A DNA stretch of 8,259 bases, from the NCBI GenBank assembly GCA_035560935.1, contig DATMYQ010000061.1, positions 1 to 8,259 of the forward strand. Reading direction: 5' to 3'. The position numbers and the translations under genes were made by a program. Positions 1 through 6,493 of this stretch are shown piece after piece. The notes below the pieces were generated by a model. The model ran no database searches, was not told where the DNA came from, and saw only the letters and a list, made by a program, of their open reading frames with translations. Within the stretch, counting starts at the first letter, position 1; every line of letters starts with the position of its first letter. The DNA comes from DATMYQ01 sp035560935. GTDB taxonomy: Bacteria; Bacillota; Negativicutes; Sporomusales; Sporomusaceae.

Positions 1-138
1 AATTAATTCTTGATAGAAAATAGGATAAAAAAATCGTTGCTGTATATATGTACACTGGACCAGAGCATAAAAAACGCCCAAAGTAATCACCAGTCCCATG
101 AGCAAGATCCTCATCCGGGACATGATACGCAATCCCAT
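1..138 (-). CDS. Probable membrane-anchored lytic transglycosylase, N-terminal 46 codons (partial)
   Basis: This is an open frame of exactly 46 codons that runs off the left edge, so only the N-terminus is present. It starts with ATG at 138, 11 bases after the coaE stop. It shows a few basic residues, one hydrophobic membrane segment (about residues 11-28) and then a stretch reading QRFFYPIFYQELI. A short N-terminal anchor followed by a 'YP..Y.E.I' stretch just ahead of the catalytic domain is typical of small Slt-type murein transglycosylases of Firmicutes. These cleave the MurNAc-GlcNAc bond of peptidoglycan outside the membrane. A gene of this kind follows coaE in several Negativicutes. 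The catalytic glutamate domain would lie outside the window, so the assignment is inferred. The start is uncertain: GGAG at 141-144 is only 2 bases from this ATG, and in-frame ATGs at 123, 114 and 99 are alternatives. The ATG at 99 has AGGA 8 bases upstream. Confidence 0.6.
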   Translation of the reverse strand, partial: MGLRIMSRMRILLMGLVITLGVFYALVQCTYIQQRFFYPIFYQELI

Positions 139-149
139 CACTCCGTACT

Positions 150-752
150 TCAGTAATTTTCTGCCGAAACTTCCTGCCAGGCCACCAGTACCTGGCGCCG
201 GGTCTCTTCCTGGGTGCCGTTGTTGTCGATCACGCGATCCGCCCGCTCCGCTTTTTCTTCCAAACTCATTTGGGCACGGATCCGCTGCAATGCCGTCTCC
301 TGCGTCAAGCCATCCCGTTGCATCAAACGGTCGAGCTGAGTCTGCGGCGTCACATACACTACCCATACCTCCTGCACTGACGTCTGCCAGCCGCTTTCCA
401 ACAGCAGCGGCACGTCCAGCACCAGGATTTTCGCACCCTGCGCCGCCAGTTCCCGACGCTTTTGCTCCACCTGTTCCAAAATCCGGGGGTGGGTTATTTC
501 TTCCAAACGCCGTCGTTTAGTCGCATCGGCAAATACATGCTTTCCCAACCACTGGCGATTGAGCGAGGCGTCCGGCAACAATACCTCCGGACCCATCCAG
601 ACCGTGATCTCCTGCCAGGCAGGCGTTCCCGGTGCCACGACGTCCCGGGCGATTTGATCCGCGTCAATAATCCATGCGCCCATTTCCGCCAAAATCCGGC
701 TGACCGTGCTTTTCCCGCTGGCGATTCCGCCGGTTAGGCCAATTGTTTTCAC
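150..752 (-). CDS. coaE: Dephospho-CoA kinase
   Basis: CoaE phosphorylates the ribose 3'-hydroxyl of dephospho-CoA with ATP, the last step of coenzyme A synthesis, in the cytoplasm. The 200-residue length is normal for the family. Residues 5-16 form a P-loop (GLTGGIASGKST), which binds ATP phosphates. The DADQIARDVV stretch at 30-39 is the conserved block in which the aspartate is the likely catalytic base and the substrate is bound. LVLDVPLLLESG at about 110-121 is the third family signature, followed by the lid and nucleoside-binding part with QRDGLTQETALQRI. Translation starts at GTG (750-752), not ATG, so the first residue is Met by initiator decoding. A GGGATGAG stretch just upstream serves as a modest ribosome binding site. 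It lies 14 bases after the mutM stop and is clearly in the same operon. Nothing is truncated or unusual. Confidence 0.97.
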   Translation of the reverse strand: MKTIGLTGGIASGKSTVSRILAEMGAWIIDADQIARDVVAPGTPAWQEITVWMGPEVLLPDASLNRQWLGKHVFADATKRRRLEEITHPRILEQVEQKRRELAAQGAKILVLDVPLLLESGWQTSVQEVWVVYVTPQTQLDRLMQRDGLTQETALQRIRAQMSLEEKAERADRVIDNNGTQEETRRQVLVAWQEVSAENY

Positions 753-766
753 AACTCATCCCTACT

Positions 767-1615
767 TTATTTTTGGCATTCCGGGCAAAAATGGGCTCCC
801 CGCCCGGCGATCTCTTTGCGGATAATGGTCCCGCCACAACGTGAGCAGGGCTGGTTGGCCCGTCCATAGACCGCCAGATGTCGCTGGTGGCTGCCACTTT
901 TGCCATCACCGTCGCGATAATCCCGAAACGTAGTTCCCCCGTGCTCGATACCTTCTCGAATTACCTGATTAACCGCGTCATATAACAGGCGGCTCTCTTC
1001 CGGGGTCAGGGAGCCGGCCGACCTCTCCGGACTGAGACCGGCCACCGCTAAACATTCATCGGCATAAATATTGCCCATGCCGCCGATGATCTGTTGATTG
1101 AGCAGCAGTCCCTTAATTTTTCCTTTACGTCCCCGGAGAGCTCCCTGAAAATATTCCAGAGTAAATTCCGCCGACAAAGGCTCCGGTCCTAATCCCGCCA
1201 AACCCGACAGACGCCACAGTTCGGTATCCGATACCAGATACAGTGTTCCCAGCGTCCGGGTATCCGCATAAATCAGACGGTCACCATTATCCAGGTGAAA
1301 AGTCACATGAGTGAAACGGTCGATCTCTTCTCCCGGTGCAAGATAGCGCAACCGACCGGTCATCCGTAAATGTACAACCAAGATCATCGTCGTTTCCTGC
1401 TCCGGCTCCTGAATGTCCTTCAGATAGAACAGCAGGTATTTTCCGCGCCTCTCCAAGCGATCAAACGTCTTACCCATGATTACGGCAAGAAACTGAGCCG
1501 GTACCGGCCATTTGACCAGTCGCGCCAACGACAGATCTACATTTTGAATCGTTCGCCCGCCGATCCTGTCGGCCAAAGTACGTCGAATGGTTTCTACTTC
1601 AGGCAATTCCGGCAT
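767..1615 (-). CDS. mutM: Formamidopyrimidine-DNA glycosylase (Fpg/MutM)
   Basis: MutM removes oxidised purines such as 8-oxoguanine and formamidopyrimidines from DNA and cuts the abasic site by beta/delta elimination, starting base excision repair. The 282-residue protein has the full family layout. After Met removal it begins PELPEVET, giving the catalytic N-terminal Pro2 and Glu3. The conserved lysine of the RGKYLLF block is Lys59. HLRMTGRL at 82-89 carries the methionine that fills the space of the flipped base. The helix-two-turn-helix lies near GGMGNIYADE at 178-187. The C-terminus is a zinc finger with Cys257, Cys260, Cys277 and Cys280 and the DNA-contacting arginine in GRGAHFCP. The start is fixed by AAGGAGGT six bases upstream of ATG 1615. 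It sits 26 bases downstream of polA, whose product fills the gap made during the same repair, so co-transcription is functionally sensible. Confidence 0.98.
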   Translation of the reverse strand: MPELPEVETIRRTLADRIGGRTIQNVDLSLARLVKWPVPAQFLAVIMGKTFDRLERRGKYLLFYLKDIQEPEQETTMILVVHLRMTGRLRYLAPGEEIDRFTHVTFHLDNGDRLIYADTRTLGTLYLVSDTELWRLSGLAGLGPEPLSAEFTLEYFQGALRGRKGKIKGLLLNQQIIGGMGNIYADECLAVAGLSPERSAGSLTPEESRLLYDAVNQVIREGIEHGGTTFRDYRDGDGKSGSHQRHLAVYGRANQPCSRCGGTIIRKEIAGRGAHFCPECQK

Positions 1616-1641
1616 TGAAAGACCTCCTTGTTTTCACCGGA

Positions 1642-4275
1642 TCATTTGGCTAATGCCCAGTTGATGCCTTCCTTCACATCAACTACCAAATCCACCGATA
1701 AGGAAACCGCAGCTTCCATTTCTTTTTTCACTAACCGCTTGACTGCGTCCAATTCTTCCGCATCCGTTTCCAAAACCAGTTCATCGTGTACCTGCAGCAG
1801 CAGACGGCTGCGCAGCCGGTTCTCCGTCAGACAGCGGTACACCCGCAGCATCGCCAGTTTGATAATATCCGCAGCCGTCCCCTGAATCGGCGTGTTCATC
1901 GCCGTTCTTTCAGCAAAGGAACGCTGGTTGAAATTACTGCTGTTAATCTCCGGCAGATAGCGCCGCCGGCCAAACATGGTCACCACGTAACCCAGGCGGT
2001 GAGCATCCGTCACCAGCCGATCAATATATTCCTTAACTTTGGCGTAACGGGCAAAATAGTTCTCGATATAGATGGCCGCCTCTTTCCGGCTAACGCCGGT
2101 ATCGCGGGACAGGCCGTAATCACTAATGCCATAAACGATGCCAAAATTCACCGCCTTAGCCCGGGAACGCATTTCACTGGTTACTTCCTCCAGTGGTACA
2201 CCGAACACTTCGGACGCTGTACTGGCATGAATGTCTTTTCCCTGGCGGAAAGCTTCCAGCATGCGGGAGTCCTCCGACAAATGCGCCAGCACCCTCAGCT
2301 CGATCTGGGAATAGTCAGCAGACAGCAAATAGTCGTACCCCTCTCCCGGCACAAACAGGCTCCGAATTTTCCGGCCTTCTTCGGTACGGATCGGGATATT
2401 CTGCAAATTGGGCTCCGAACTGCTGAGCCGGCCGGTGACGGTAATCATTTGGTTAAAATGCGTGTGAACTCGGGAAGTAGTCGGGGAAATCAGCACATCC
2501 AATCCATCCAGATAGGTGGATTTTAATTTCGTCAGCTGGCGATACTCCAAAATCCGGTCCACAATCTCATGCTTTCCGGCCAGAGTTTCCAGCACTTCCG
2601 CGTCAGTGGAATAGCCAGTCTTGGTTTTCTTCGTCGCCGGCAAACCCAGTTTTTCAAACAGAATCGTGCCCAGTTGTTTAGGCGAATTGATATTAAAGCT
2701 TTCGTCGGCCAAAGCGCAAATGACTTCCTGCAGCCGGTTAATCCGTTCCGTCAGTTCGACGGACATCTGCCGCAGCGATTCCTGGTCCACTTTGATGCCC
2801 ACCGTCTCCATGGCTCCCAGCACCTTCACCAGCGGTAATTCCATATCCTGAAGCAGGCGGCTCAAATCCCAGTCCGCCAGCAGTTTTTCCAGTACCGGAC
2901 ACAACTCCGCCACCAGGACCGCGTCCCGGCACACCGATTCCGGCGTGGGGGCTTCCTTGGTGACGGGATACACCTTTTGCAAATAGTTGGCCGCCAGCGA
3001 ATCCAGCGGATAACGGGTCGCCGCCGGGTCCAGCAGGTACGCCGCCAGCATGGCGTCCAACTCCACGCCCGCCACCGTCACGCCCATTTGCTCACAGACG
3101 CTCAGCAGGCTTTTTACATCATAGGTAACTTTTTTAACGCCCTCTTCGGCCAAAAGAGCGGCCAACACCGGCCAGCCCTCCGACGCCGAGGACAAATAAA
3201 AAACCCCTTCTCCCGGCGTCACCAACCCCAGACCGGCCAGTTTCTTTTCCGTTCCTTCGGTGCCGAACAAGGGCATGCAACAAAAACGTCCCTGCCGGCG
3301 CACCTCCGCCTCCAGCGTCCTGGCCGCCGCCAGATCCTCCACCAGCACCAGGTCCGGCGTTTCGAACATTACCGGCTCCGGCAAGGCTCCCTGCGCTTCC
3401 CCGCCGGCCATCAAAGCGGTCAATTTCGCCTGCAGACTGCGAAACTCGTACTTGCGGCACACTTCCTCCAGCAGTAGCAGATCCGGCTGATAGCGGAACG
3501 CTTCCCGCTGAAACTCCAACGGCATATTGCACTCAATAGTGGCCAGTCGCTTGGACAGCCGCGCCAGCTCCTGATGTTCCCGCAGAGAATTCTGGGTTTT
3601 GCGCCCGGAAACTGCGTCGATGTTCTCTAACACATTCTCCAGAGAACCAAACTCGGCCAGCAATTTCCCCGCCGTTTTTTCGCCGATTCCCGGCACGCCG
3701 GGAATGTTGTCCGACGCATCCCCCATCAGACCTTTCATATCAACAATCTGCGCCGGGGTCACGCCATACTTTACCTGCAGCGCCAGTTCATCCATCACGT
3801 CCATTTCGCTGATCCCCTTGCGGGTCAACAGCACCGTGACCCGCTGATCAATCAGCTGCAAAGCGTCCCGGTCGCCGGTTACGATCAATACCTCTATATC
3901 TGTTTCCCGGGCCGCTTTCGCCGCCAGGGTCCCGATAATGTCATCCGCCTCAAAACCGTCTTCTTCCAGCGTATGAATCCCCAATGCCTGCAGCATTTCC
4001 GTCACCCGGGGAAACTGCTCCGACAATTCTCCCGGCGTTTCCTTCCGGTGCGCCTTATACTCGGCGTACAACCCCGTGCGGAACGTAACACGGCTCCGGT
4101 CAAACGCCACCGCCAGATATTCCGGGCGATAATCCGTCAATACCTTGGCCAGCATGGTGGTGAAACCATACACCGCGTTGGTATGCAATCCCGTTTTTGT
4201 GGTCATCGGCGGCAACGCATAAAATGCTCGATGGACTAAACTGCTGCCATCTATAATCAAGAACTTTGAAGTCAC
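1642..4275 (-). CDS. polA: DNA polymerase I (5'-3' exonuclease plus polymerase, degenerate proofreading domain)
   Basis: PolA removes RNA primers and fills gaps in Okazaki-fragment processing and excision repair. The 877-residue protein has three parts. The 5'-3' nuclease (about 1-290) shows metal-binding acidic positions in AFDR (59), GFEADD (107-112), VTGDRD (132-137) and MGDASDN (184-190), then a helix-hairpin-helix at PGVPGIGEKTA. The middle domain (about 300-470) resembles a 3'-5' exonuclease but lacks the DxE of motif I: the matching stretch near 331-342 has no such pair. Only the aspartate in ELDAMLAAYLLDP remains, so proofreading is probably absent, as in Bacillus-type PolA. The polymerase domain has motif A DYSQIELR (654-661), motif B RAKAVNFGIVYG (705-716) and motif C QVHDELVLE (828-836). 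Translation starts at GTG (4273-4275), supported by AGGCGGTGA four bases upstream. It is the first gene of the operon. Confidence 0.98.
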   Translation of the reverse strand: MTSKFLIIDGSSLVHRAFYALPPMTTKTGLHTNAVYGFTTMLAKVLTDYRPEYLAVAFDRSRVTFRTGLYAEYKAHRKETPGELSEQFPRVTEMLQALGIHTLEEDGFEADDIIGTLAAKAARETDIEVLIVTGDRDALQLIDQRVTVLLTRKGISEMDVMDELALQVKYGVTPAQIVDMKGLMGDASDNIPGVPGIGEKTAGKLLAEFGSLENVLENIDAVSGRKTQNSLREHQELARLSKRLATIECNMPLEFQREAFRYQPDLLLLEEVCRKYEFRSLQAKLTALMAGGEAQGALPEPVMFETPDLVLVEDLAAARTLEAEVRRQGRFCCMPLFGTEGTEKKLAGLGLVTPGEGVFYLSSASEGWPVLAALLAEEGVKKVTYDVKSLLSVCEQMGVTVAGVELDAMLAAYLLDPAATRYPLDSLAANYLQKVYPVTKEAPTPESVCRDAVLVAELCPVLEKLLADWDLSRLLQDMELPLVKVLGAMETVGIKVDQESLRQMSVELTERINRLQEVICALADESFNINSPKQLGTILFEKLGLPATKKTKTGYSTDAEVLETLAGKHEIVDRILEYRQLTKLKSTYLDGLDVLISPTTSRVHTHFNQMITVTGRLSSSEPNLQNIPIRTEEGRKIRSLFVPGEGYDYLLSADYSQIELRVLAHLSEDSRMLEAFRQGKDIHASTASEVFGVPLEEVTSEMRSRAKAVNFGIVYGISDYGLSRDTGVSRKEAAIYIENYFARYAKVKEYIDRLVTDAHRLGYVVTMFGRRRYLPEINSSNFNQRSFAERTAMNTPIQGTAADIIKLAMLRVYRCLTENRLRSRLLLQVHDELVLETDAEELDAVKRLVKKEMEAAVSLSVDLVVDVKEGINWALAK

Positions 4276-4279
4276 TATG

Positions 4280-4288
4280 TCACCGCCT
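4280..4288 (-). promoter_or_regulatory. Ribosome binding site that fixes the GTG start of polA
   Basis: The minus strand reads AGGCGGTGA, one mismatch from the ideal AGGAGGTGA, and lies four bases ahead of GTG 4275. This supports the GTG codon over internal ATG codons, and the encoded N-terminus (KFLIIDGSSLVHRAF) is the usual PolA beginning. Confidence 0.75.
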
Positions 4289-4358
4289 TTTGGTCAAATG
4301 CTCATTTCGTGTTTTTTCAGAGATTGCTTCGTCGCGAATCTATCTAACACATTATTTT

Positions 4359-4367
4359 ATTATACCA
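4359..4367 (-). promoter_or_regulatory. Extended -10 promoter for the polA-mutM-coaE operon
   Basis: On the minus strand the sequence reads TGGTATAAT, a perfect -10 hexamer (4359-4364) with an upstream TG dinucleotide. No convincing -35 box lies 16-18 bases upstream, which fits an extended -10 promoter. The predicted start of transcription is near 4352, giving a leader of about 75 bases before the GTG of polA. The promoter begins right after the terminator of the upstream small gene, so the operon appears insulated. Confidence 0.6.
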
Positions 4368-4391
4368 TATGCCATTAAAAATCATAGTTGT

Positions 4392-4428
4392 AAAATAAAA
4401 AGACAGTCTCCTTATACGGATCTGCCTT
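4392..4428 (-). terminator. Intrinsic terminator of the 68-codon gene
   Basis: On the minus strand AAGGCAG (4428-4422) pairs with CTGTCTT (4406-4400) with one G-U pair. A second helix, TCC with GGA, lies above a small internal loop, and the apical loop is GTATAA. The helix is followed by TTTTTATTTT (4401-4392). It lies 30-65 bases after the stop of the small gene and immediately before the polA promoter, so it fits the end of a separate leftward transcript. Confidence 0.7.
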
Positions 4429-4457
4429 CAGTGTGTTATCTTATCGTCCATCCCATG

Positions 4458-4664
4458 TTATCCCAGTTTTTCTTTTGAAAGCTCATCCTTAACCGTACGG
4501 ATTTCGATGCAGCCATTTCCATTCGTGTAAATAATAAGCGAATGTTTATCAGGAATCGAGCCCTTGCCAATATTACAGAGAATTCTTCGATTCACAGTAT
4601 CAACCACCATCGATTTGGCGCATTGAGGGGAAACTGTGCATTCACCTGACGTCAGTGGATTCAT
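4458..4664 (-). CDS. Small hypothetical protein (68 residues, four cysteines)
   Basis: I do not recognise this protein. It is 68 residues long with no signal peptide or membrane segment, so it is probably cytoplasmic. It has cysteines at 9, 15, 30 and 52, a mixed hydrophobic middle (RRILCNI; HSLIIYTNGNGCIEIRTV) that looks like short beta strands, and a charged tail (KDELSKEKLG). Coding is supported by context. AGGAGAGGTG lies just upstream of ATG 4664, a -35/-10 pair at 4706-4734 fits a promoter, and an intrinsic terminator follows at 4392-4428. The unit is therefore complete and independent of polA and of the upstream gene. The four cysteines could bind a metal or form disulfides, but their spacing matches no zinc motif I know. 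The chance that it is a non-coding transcript with a fortuitous frame is real but small given the strong ribosome binding site. Confidence 0.65.
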   Translation of the reverse strand: MNPLTSGECTVSPQCAKSMVVDTVNRRILCNIGKGSIPDKHSLIIYTNGNGCIEIRTVKDELSKEKLG

Positions 4665-4705
4665 GACACCTCTCCTATCGCCCGGAAGCTTTAACTCGTA
4701 GACTC

Positions 4706-4734
4706 ATTCTACAAGGAAATCCCAATCCATACAA
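4706..4734 (-). promoter_or_regulatory. Probable promoter of the 68-codon gene
   Basis: The minus strand shows TTGTAT (4729-4734) and TAGAAT (4706-4711) separated by 17 bases. The -10 box is close to consensus (5 of 6) and the -35 box keeps only the TTG half. Transcription would begin near 4699, about 35 bases ahead of the ATG at 4664. Confidence 0.45.
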
Positions 4735-4808
4735 TCAGACTTAAGGAGCATTCTTAGCGGCCTGTGAGGCAACAGTCCTATGATCGGCTCACCTTATTGA
4801 CATACTTT

Positions 4809-5612
4809 TTACAAACTGTAATGACATAAGCCGCTCTCCGCATTTTCTCGCAAATACCGGTCCCGGATTTCACTGACGATATGGTCCTGACGGGTAGAAA
4901 CCTGCGGTATGGAATAACCCACAAACAAGGGCGACGTCACAAAACGGGGCATAATTTTAGCAATAATCCGGCCCTCCAAATGATAAAAGAAAAGATTATA
5001 GCTGTGGCAGTCCCGGAAAAAATGATTCAACAAATAATGGGTGGTGATTTTAATAAACTCTGCCATTTTTTCCAGATAAATCAATTCTTTAATGATCACG
5101 TTGAATTCAAAAAAACCAATCTTAGGCGCGGTAGACAAATTAAACTCCACGCCTTCCTCCCTAAAAATCGGAACACCGCGAAAACAATCCTCCGGCACAA
5201 ACTCCCGGTAATCGATATTTTTCAGACCCACAATCTGCATGTGAGGATGTCGCATGGTACCTCCTGACATCGGACCAAAATTTTTGTAAAAAATGACCGA
5301 CGCATATTCGGGGTCGCTGCTCATCCGAAACCACCACTCCACGCCGAAACGAATTACCGCGTAAAGATGCTCCCGAGGATACGTCGACAGATCCCCGTGG
5401 CAATCATCCGTTTCAATTAGAATAGTCTGGAATGCGTCCTGGAGAACCGGATATTTGTTTTTAATCAGCAGAATTTTTCCTTGTTCATCGATAATATCTT
5501 CCAGACAATCCCGGTCACAAAACGGGCATTTCGCGTCCTGGTGGATAATCGTTTCCGGTTTTCGGGCGCCTATTTTTAGATTAAATCCTAAATGACGGTG
5601 AGAGGAAAACAT
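4809..5612 (-). CDS. DUF4931-type, galactose-1-phosphate uridylyltransferase-like (HIT superfamily) protein
   Basis: The 267-residue protein resembles GalT-like members of the histidine triad superfamily, which transfer or cleave nucleotidyl groups through a covalent histidine intermediate. Visible hallmarks, in order, are a CPFC zinc pair (Cys29, Cys32), NKYPVL (52-57, the GalT 'NRYP' strand), ILIETDDCH (64-72, where GalT has its third zinc ligand), KNFGPMSGGT (110-119) and HPHMQ (122-126) with His124 as the expected nucleophile. The fold and motif order match DUF4931 proteins of Firmicutes, whose substrate I do not know; a true galactose role is doubtful because no galK or galE lies nearby. 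GalT itself is longer and usually has Gly rather than Met between the second His and the Gln. The start is fixed by AAGGAG seven bases before ATG 5612. It is probably monocistronic, and no clear terminator or promoter was found for it. Confidence 0.8.
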   Translation of the reverse strand: MFSSHRHLGFNLKIGARKPETIIHQDAKCPFCDRDCLEDIIDEQGKILLIKNKYPVLQDAFQTILIETDDCHGDLSTYPREHLYAVIRFGVEWWFRMSSDPEYASVIFYKNFGPMSGGTMRHPHMQIVGLKNIDYREFVPEDCFRGVPIFREEGVEFNLSTAPKIGFFEFNVIIKELIYLEKMAEFIKITTHYLLNHFFRDCHSYNLFFYHLEGRIIAKIMPRFVTSPLFVGYSIPQVSTRQDHIVSEIRDRYLRENAESGLCHYSL

Positions 5613-5771
5613 GGCAGACTCCTTCCAGCCAGCGATTTATTCCAAAGTTTGTATCATTAACCTTGTTTCGGCAAGTATCGTTCATTTTCCTGCTCTTTTT
5701 CCATTGAAAAGCCTCTTGTCCTTCGGAATTCCCAGGGTCTTCCCCTCTCCGTGACCCCCATTTTCGGACCG

Positions 5772-5797
5772 GTCAAACGCATCGACAACGGTTTGAC
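5772..5797. repeat. Inverted repeat GTCAAAC-N12-GTTTGAC, possible operator
   Basis: A perfect seven-base inverted repeat has arms at 5772-5778 and 5791-5797. The right arm overlaps a TTGACA hexamer at 5793-5798. It lies upstream of the small secreted protein gene and in the divergent region shared with the DUF4931 gene. It could bind a dimeric regulator, but a repeat of this length may be chance. Confidence 0.35.
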
Positions 5798-5838
5798 AAT
5801 CCATGATAAAATAAACATAGGTCACAGTATGATAAAAT
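5782..5838 (+). promoter_or_regulatory. Promoter region of the small secreted protein gene
   Basis: This stretch holds several promoter-like elements. A perfect TTGACA is at 5793-5798, but the sequence 17 bases downstream (CATAGG) is a poor -10. The decamer ATGATAAAAT occurs twice, at 5803-5812 and 5829-5838. Each copy contains TGATAAAAT, an extended -10 with five of six matches. The first copy has TCGACA 19 bases upstream, and the second would give a leader of about 18 bases. Which element is used cannot be decided by eye. Confidence 0.45.
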
Positions 5839-5862
5839 TCAAAAAGAAAGCAGGCGTAATCA

Positions 5863-6360
5863 ATGAAAAAGAGTCTTTTTCTTTTAGTATGCCTTTGTTT
5901 CATGGCGGTTGCACCCGCTTCCGCCGAACCGGCCGATCCCAAGATAGCCGCTTCCTGCCGCCAACAGATTCAGCAAGAATGGAATCAGGCTAAGGATACG
6001 TACAAAGGGGTTTTTGTTTTTTCCCGATTGAGCGAGCCGCCTTATGAATACACCAAACTGGCGCAACAACTCAGTCCCACCTTCAAACTCGATGTACAAA
6101 AAACTCCCGGTTCTCCCTATTCCCATGCGGCGGTAGTCGAATTTCAAAAGAGTCTTTTATTGTACACCGCCACAACGCAGCAACTGTTGGCAGCCGAAAA
6201 AACGCCCAAAAAAACGTACACCGATTATTACATTCTGAATTACGTGTATGATAACAACCAATGGGTTTTAAAAGAAAGCAAACGCTATTTCTGGGTCTTT
6301 GAACGCTGGGTGGCTTCCAGCTACACGTCCTTGTACACCGCCGCCAAATACGACTTGTAA
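5863..6360 (+). CDS. Small secreted protein of unknown function
   Basis: I do not recognise this 165-residue protein. It begins with a clear Sec signal peptide: MKK, a hydrophobic core to about residue 17, then APASA with cleavage expected after Ala21. Cys10 lies inside the hydrophobic core without a proper lipobox, so a lipoprotein is unlikely. The mature part is about 144 residues, has one cysteine (32), many aromatic residues and repeated tyrosines (TDYYILNYVYDNNQW; RYFWVFERWV), and an alternating pattern near 119-150 that suggests beta strands. It has the look of a small exported alpha/beta domain protein. It is the only rightward gene in the window, with its own promoter region and a strong terminator at 6457-6486, so it is transcribed alone. 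The ribosome binding site (AAAGCAGGCG) is moderate. No motif points to an enzyme activity. Confidence 0.8.
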   Translation: MKKSLFLLVCLCFMAVAPASAEPADPKIAASCRQQIQQEWNQAKDTYKGVFVFSRLSEPPYEYTKLAQQLSPTFKLDVQKTPGSPYSHAAVVEFQKSLLLYTATTQQLLAAEKTPKKTYTDYYILNYVYDNNQWVLKESKRYFWVFERWVASSYTSLYTAAKYDL

Positions 6361-6456
6361 TCCGCTATTCCCAGCGTTAACGGAAATTTTCAAAAGTGAT
6401 TGACTTCACATTCTTTTTTTGTTATGTTTTTCACAGAAACTTTTCAATCCTCAATC

Positions 6457-6486
6457 GACCGGCGGTTCACGCTGGTCCTTTTTTTT
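6457..6486 (+). terminator. Intrinsic terminator after the small secreted protein gene
   Basis: GACCGGCG (6457-6464) pairs with CGCTGGTC (6470-6477) to give an eight-base-pair stem with one G-U pair and the loop GTTCA. It is followed by eight T residues at 6479-6486. It ends the rightward transcript about 100 bases after its stop codon and lies eight bases beyond the stop of the converging MFS gene. On the minus strand no T tract follows, so it is not an obvious two-way terminator. Confidence 0.85.
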
Positions 6487-6493
6487 GCGCCGA

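Noticed and set aside
98..520. Rightward open frame of 140 codons rich in Pro, Ala and Ser
   Set aside because: It lies antisense to coaE, has low-complexity composition typical of a shadow frame in a GC-richer gene, and lacks a convincing ribosome binding site.
1786..2526. Rightward open frame of 246 codons opposite polA
   Set aside because: It is fully antisense to the conserved polymerase domain and shows no recognisable domain; its length follows from the codon bias of polA.
4321..4341. Small hairpin in the polA leader (AGATT/AATCT arms plus two G-C pairs and a one-base bulge)
   Set aside because: It is short, without a T tract or any known riboswitch or attenuator pattern; no function can be supported.
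4266..4478. Rightward open frame of 70 codons upstream of polA
   Set aside because: It spans the polA promoter, the terminator of the small gene and part of that gene, and has no ribosome binding site.
4764..4793. GTGAG/CTCAC inverted repeat downstream of the DUF4931 gene
   Set aside because: Only five base pairs plus a weak inner helix with G-U pairs and no following T tract on the minus strand, so it is not called a terminator.
5863..5925. Lipoprotein reading of the small secreted protein (Cys at 10 and 12)
   Set aside because: The residue before Cys10 is Val rather than Gly, Ala or Ser, and the cysteines lie inside the hydrophobic core; the APASA site fits ordinary signal peptidase.
6395..6417. 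GTGA/TCAC hairpin followed by a T run after the secreted protein gene
   Set aside because: A four-base-pair stem is too weak, the T run starts after an ATTC gap, and a far better terminator lies at 6457-6486.
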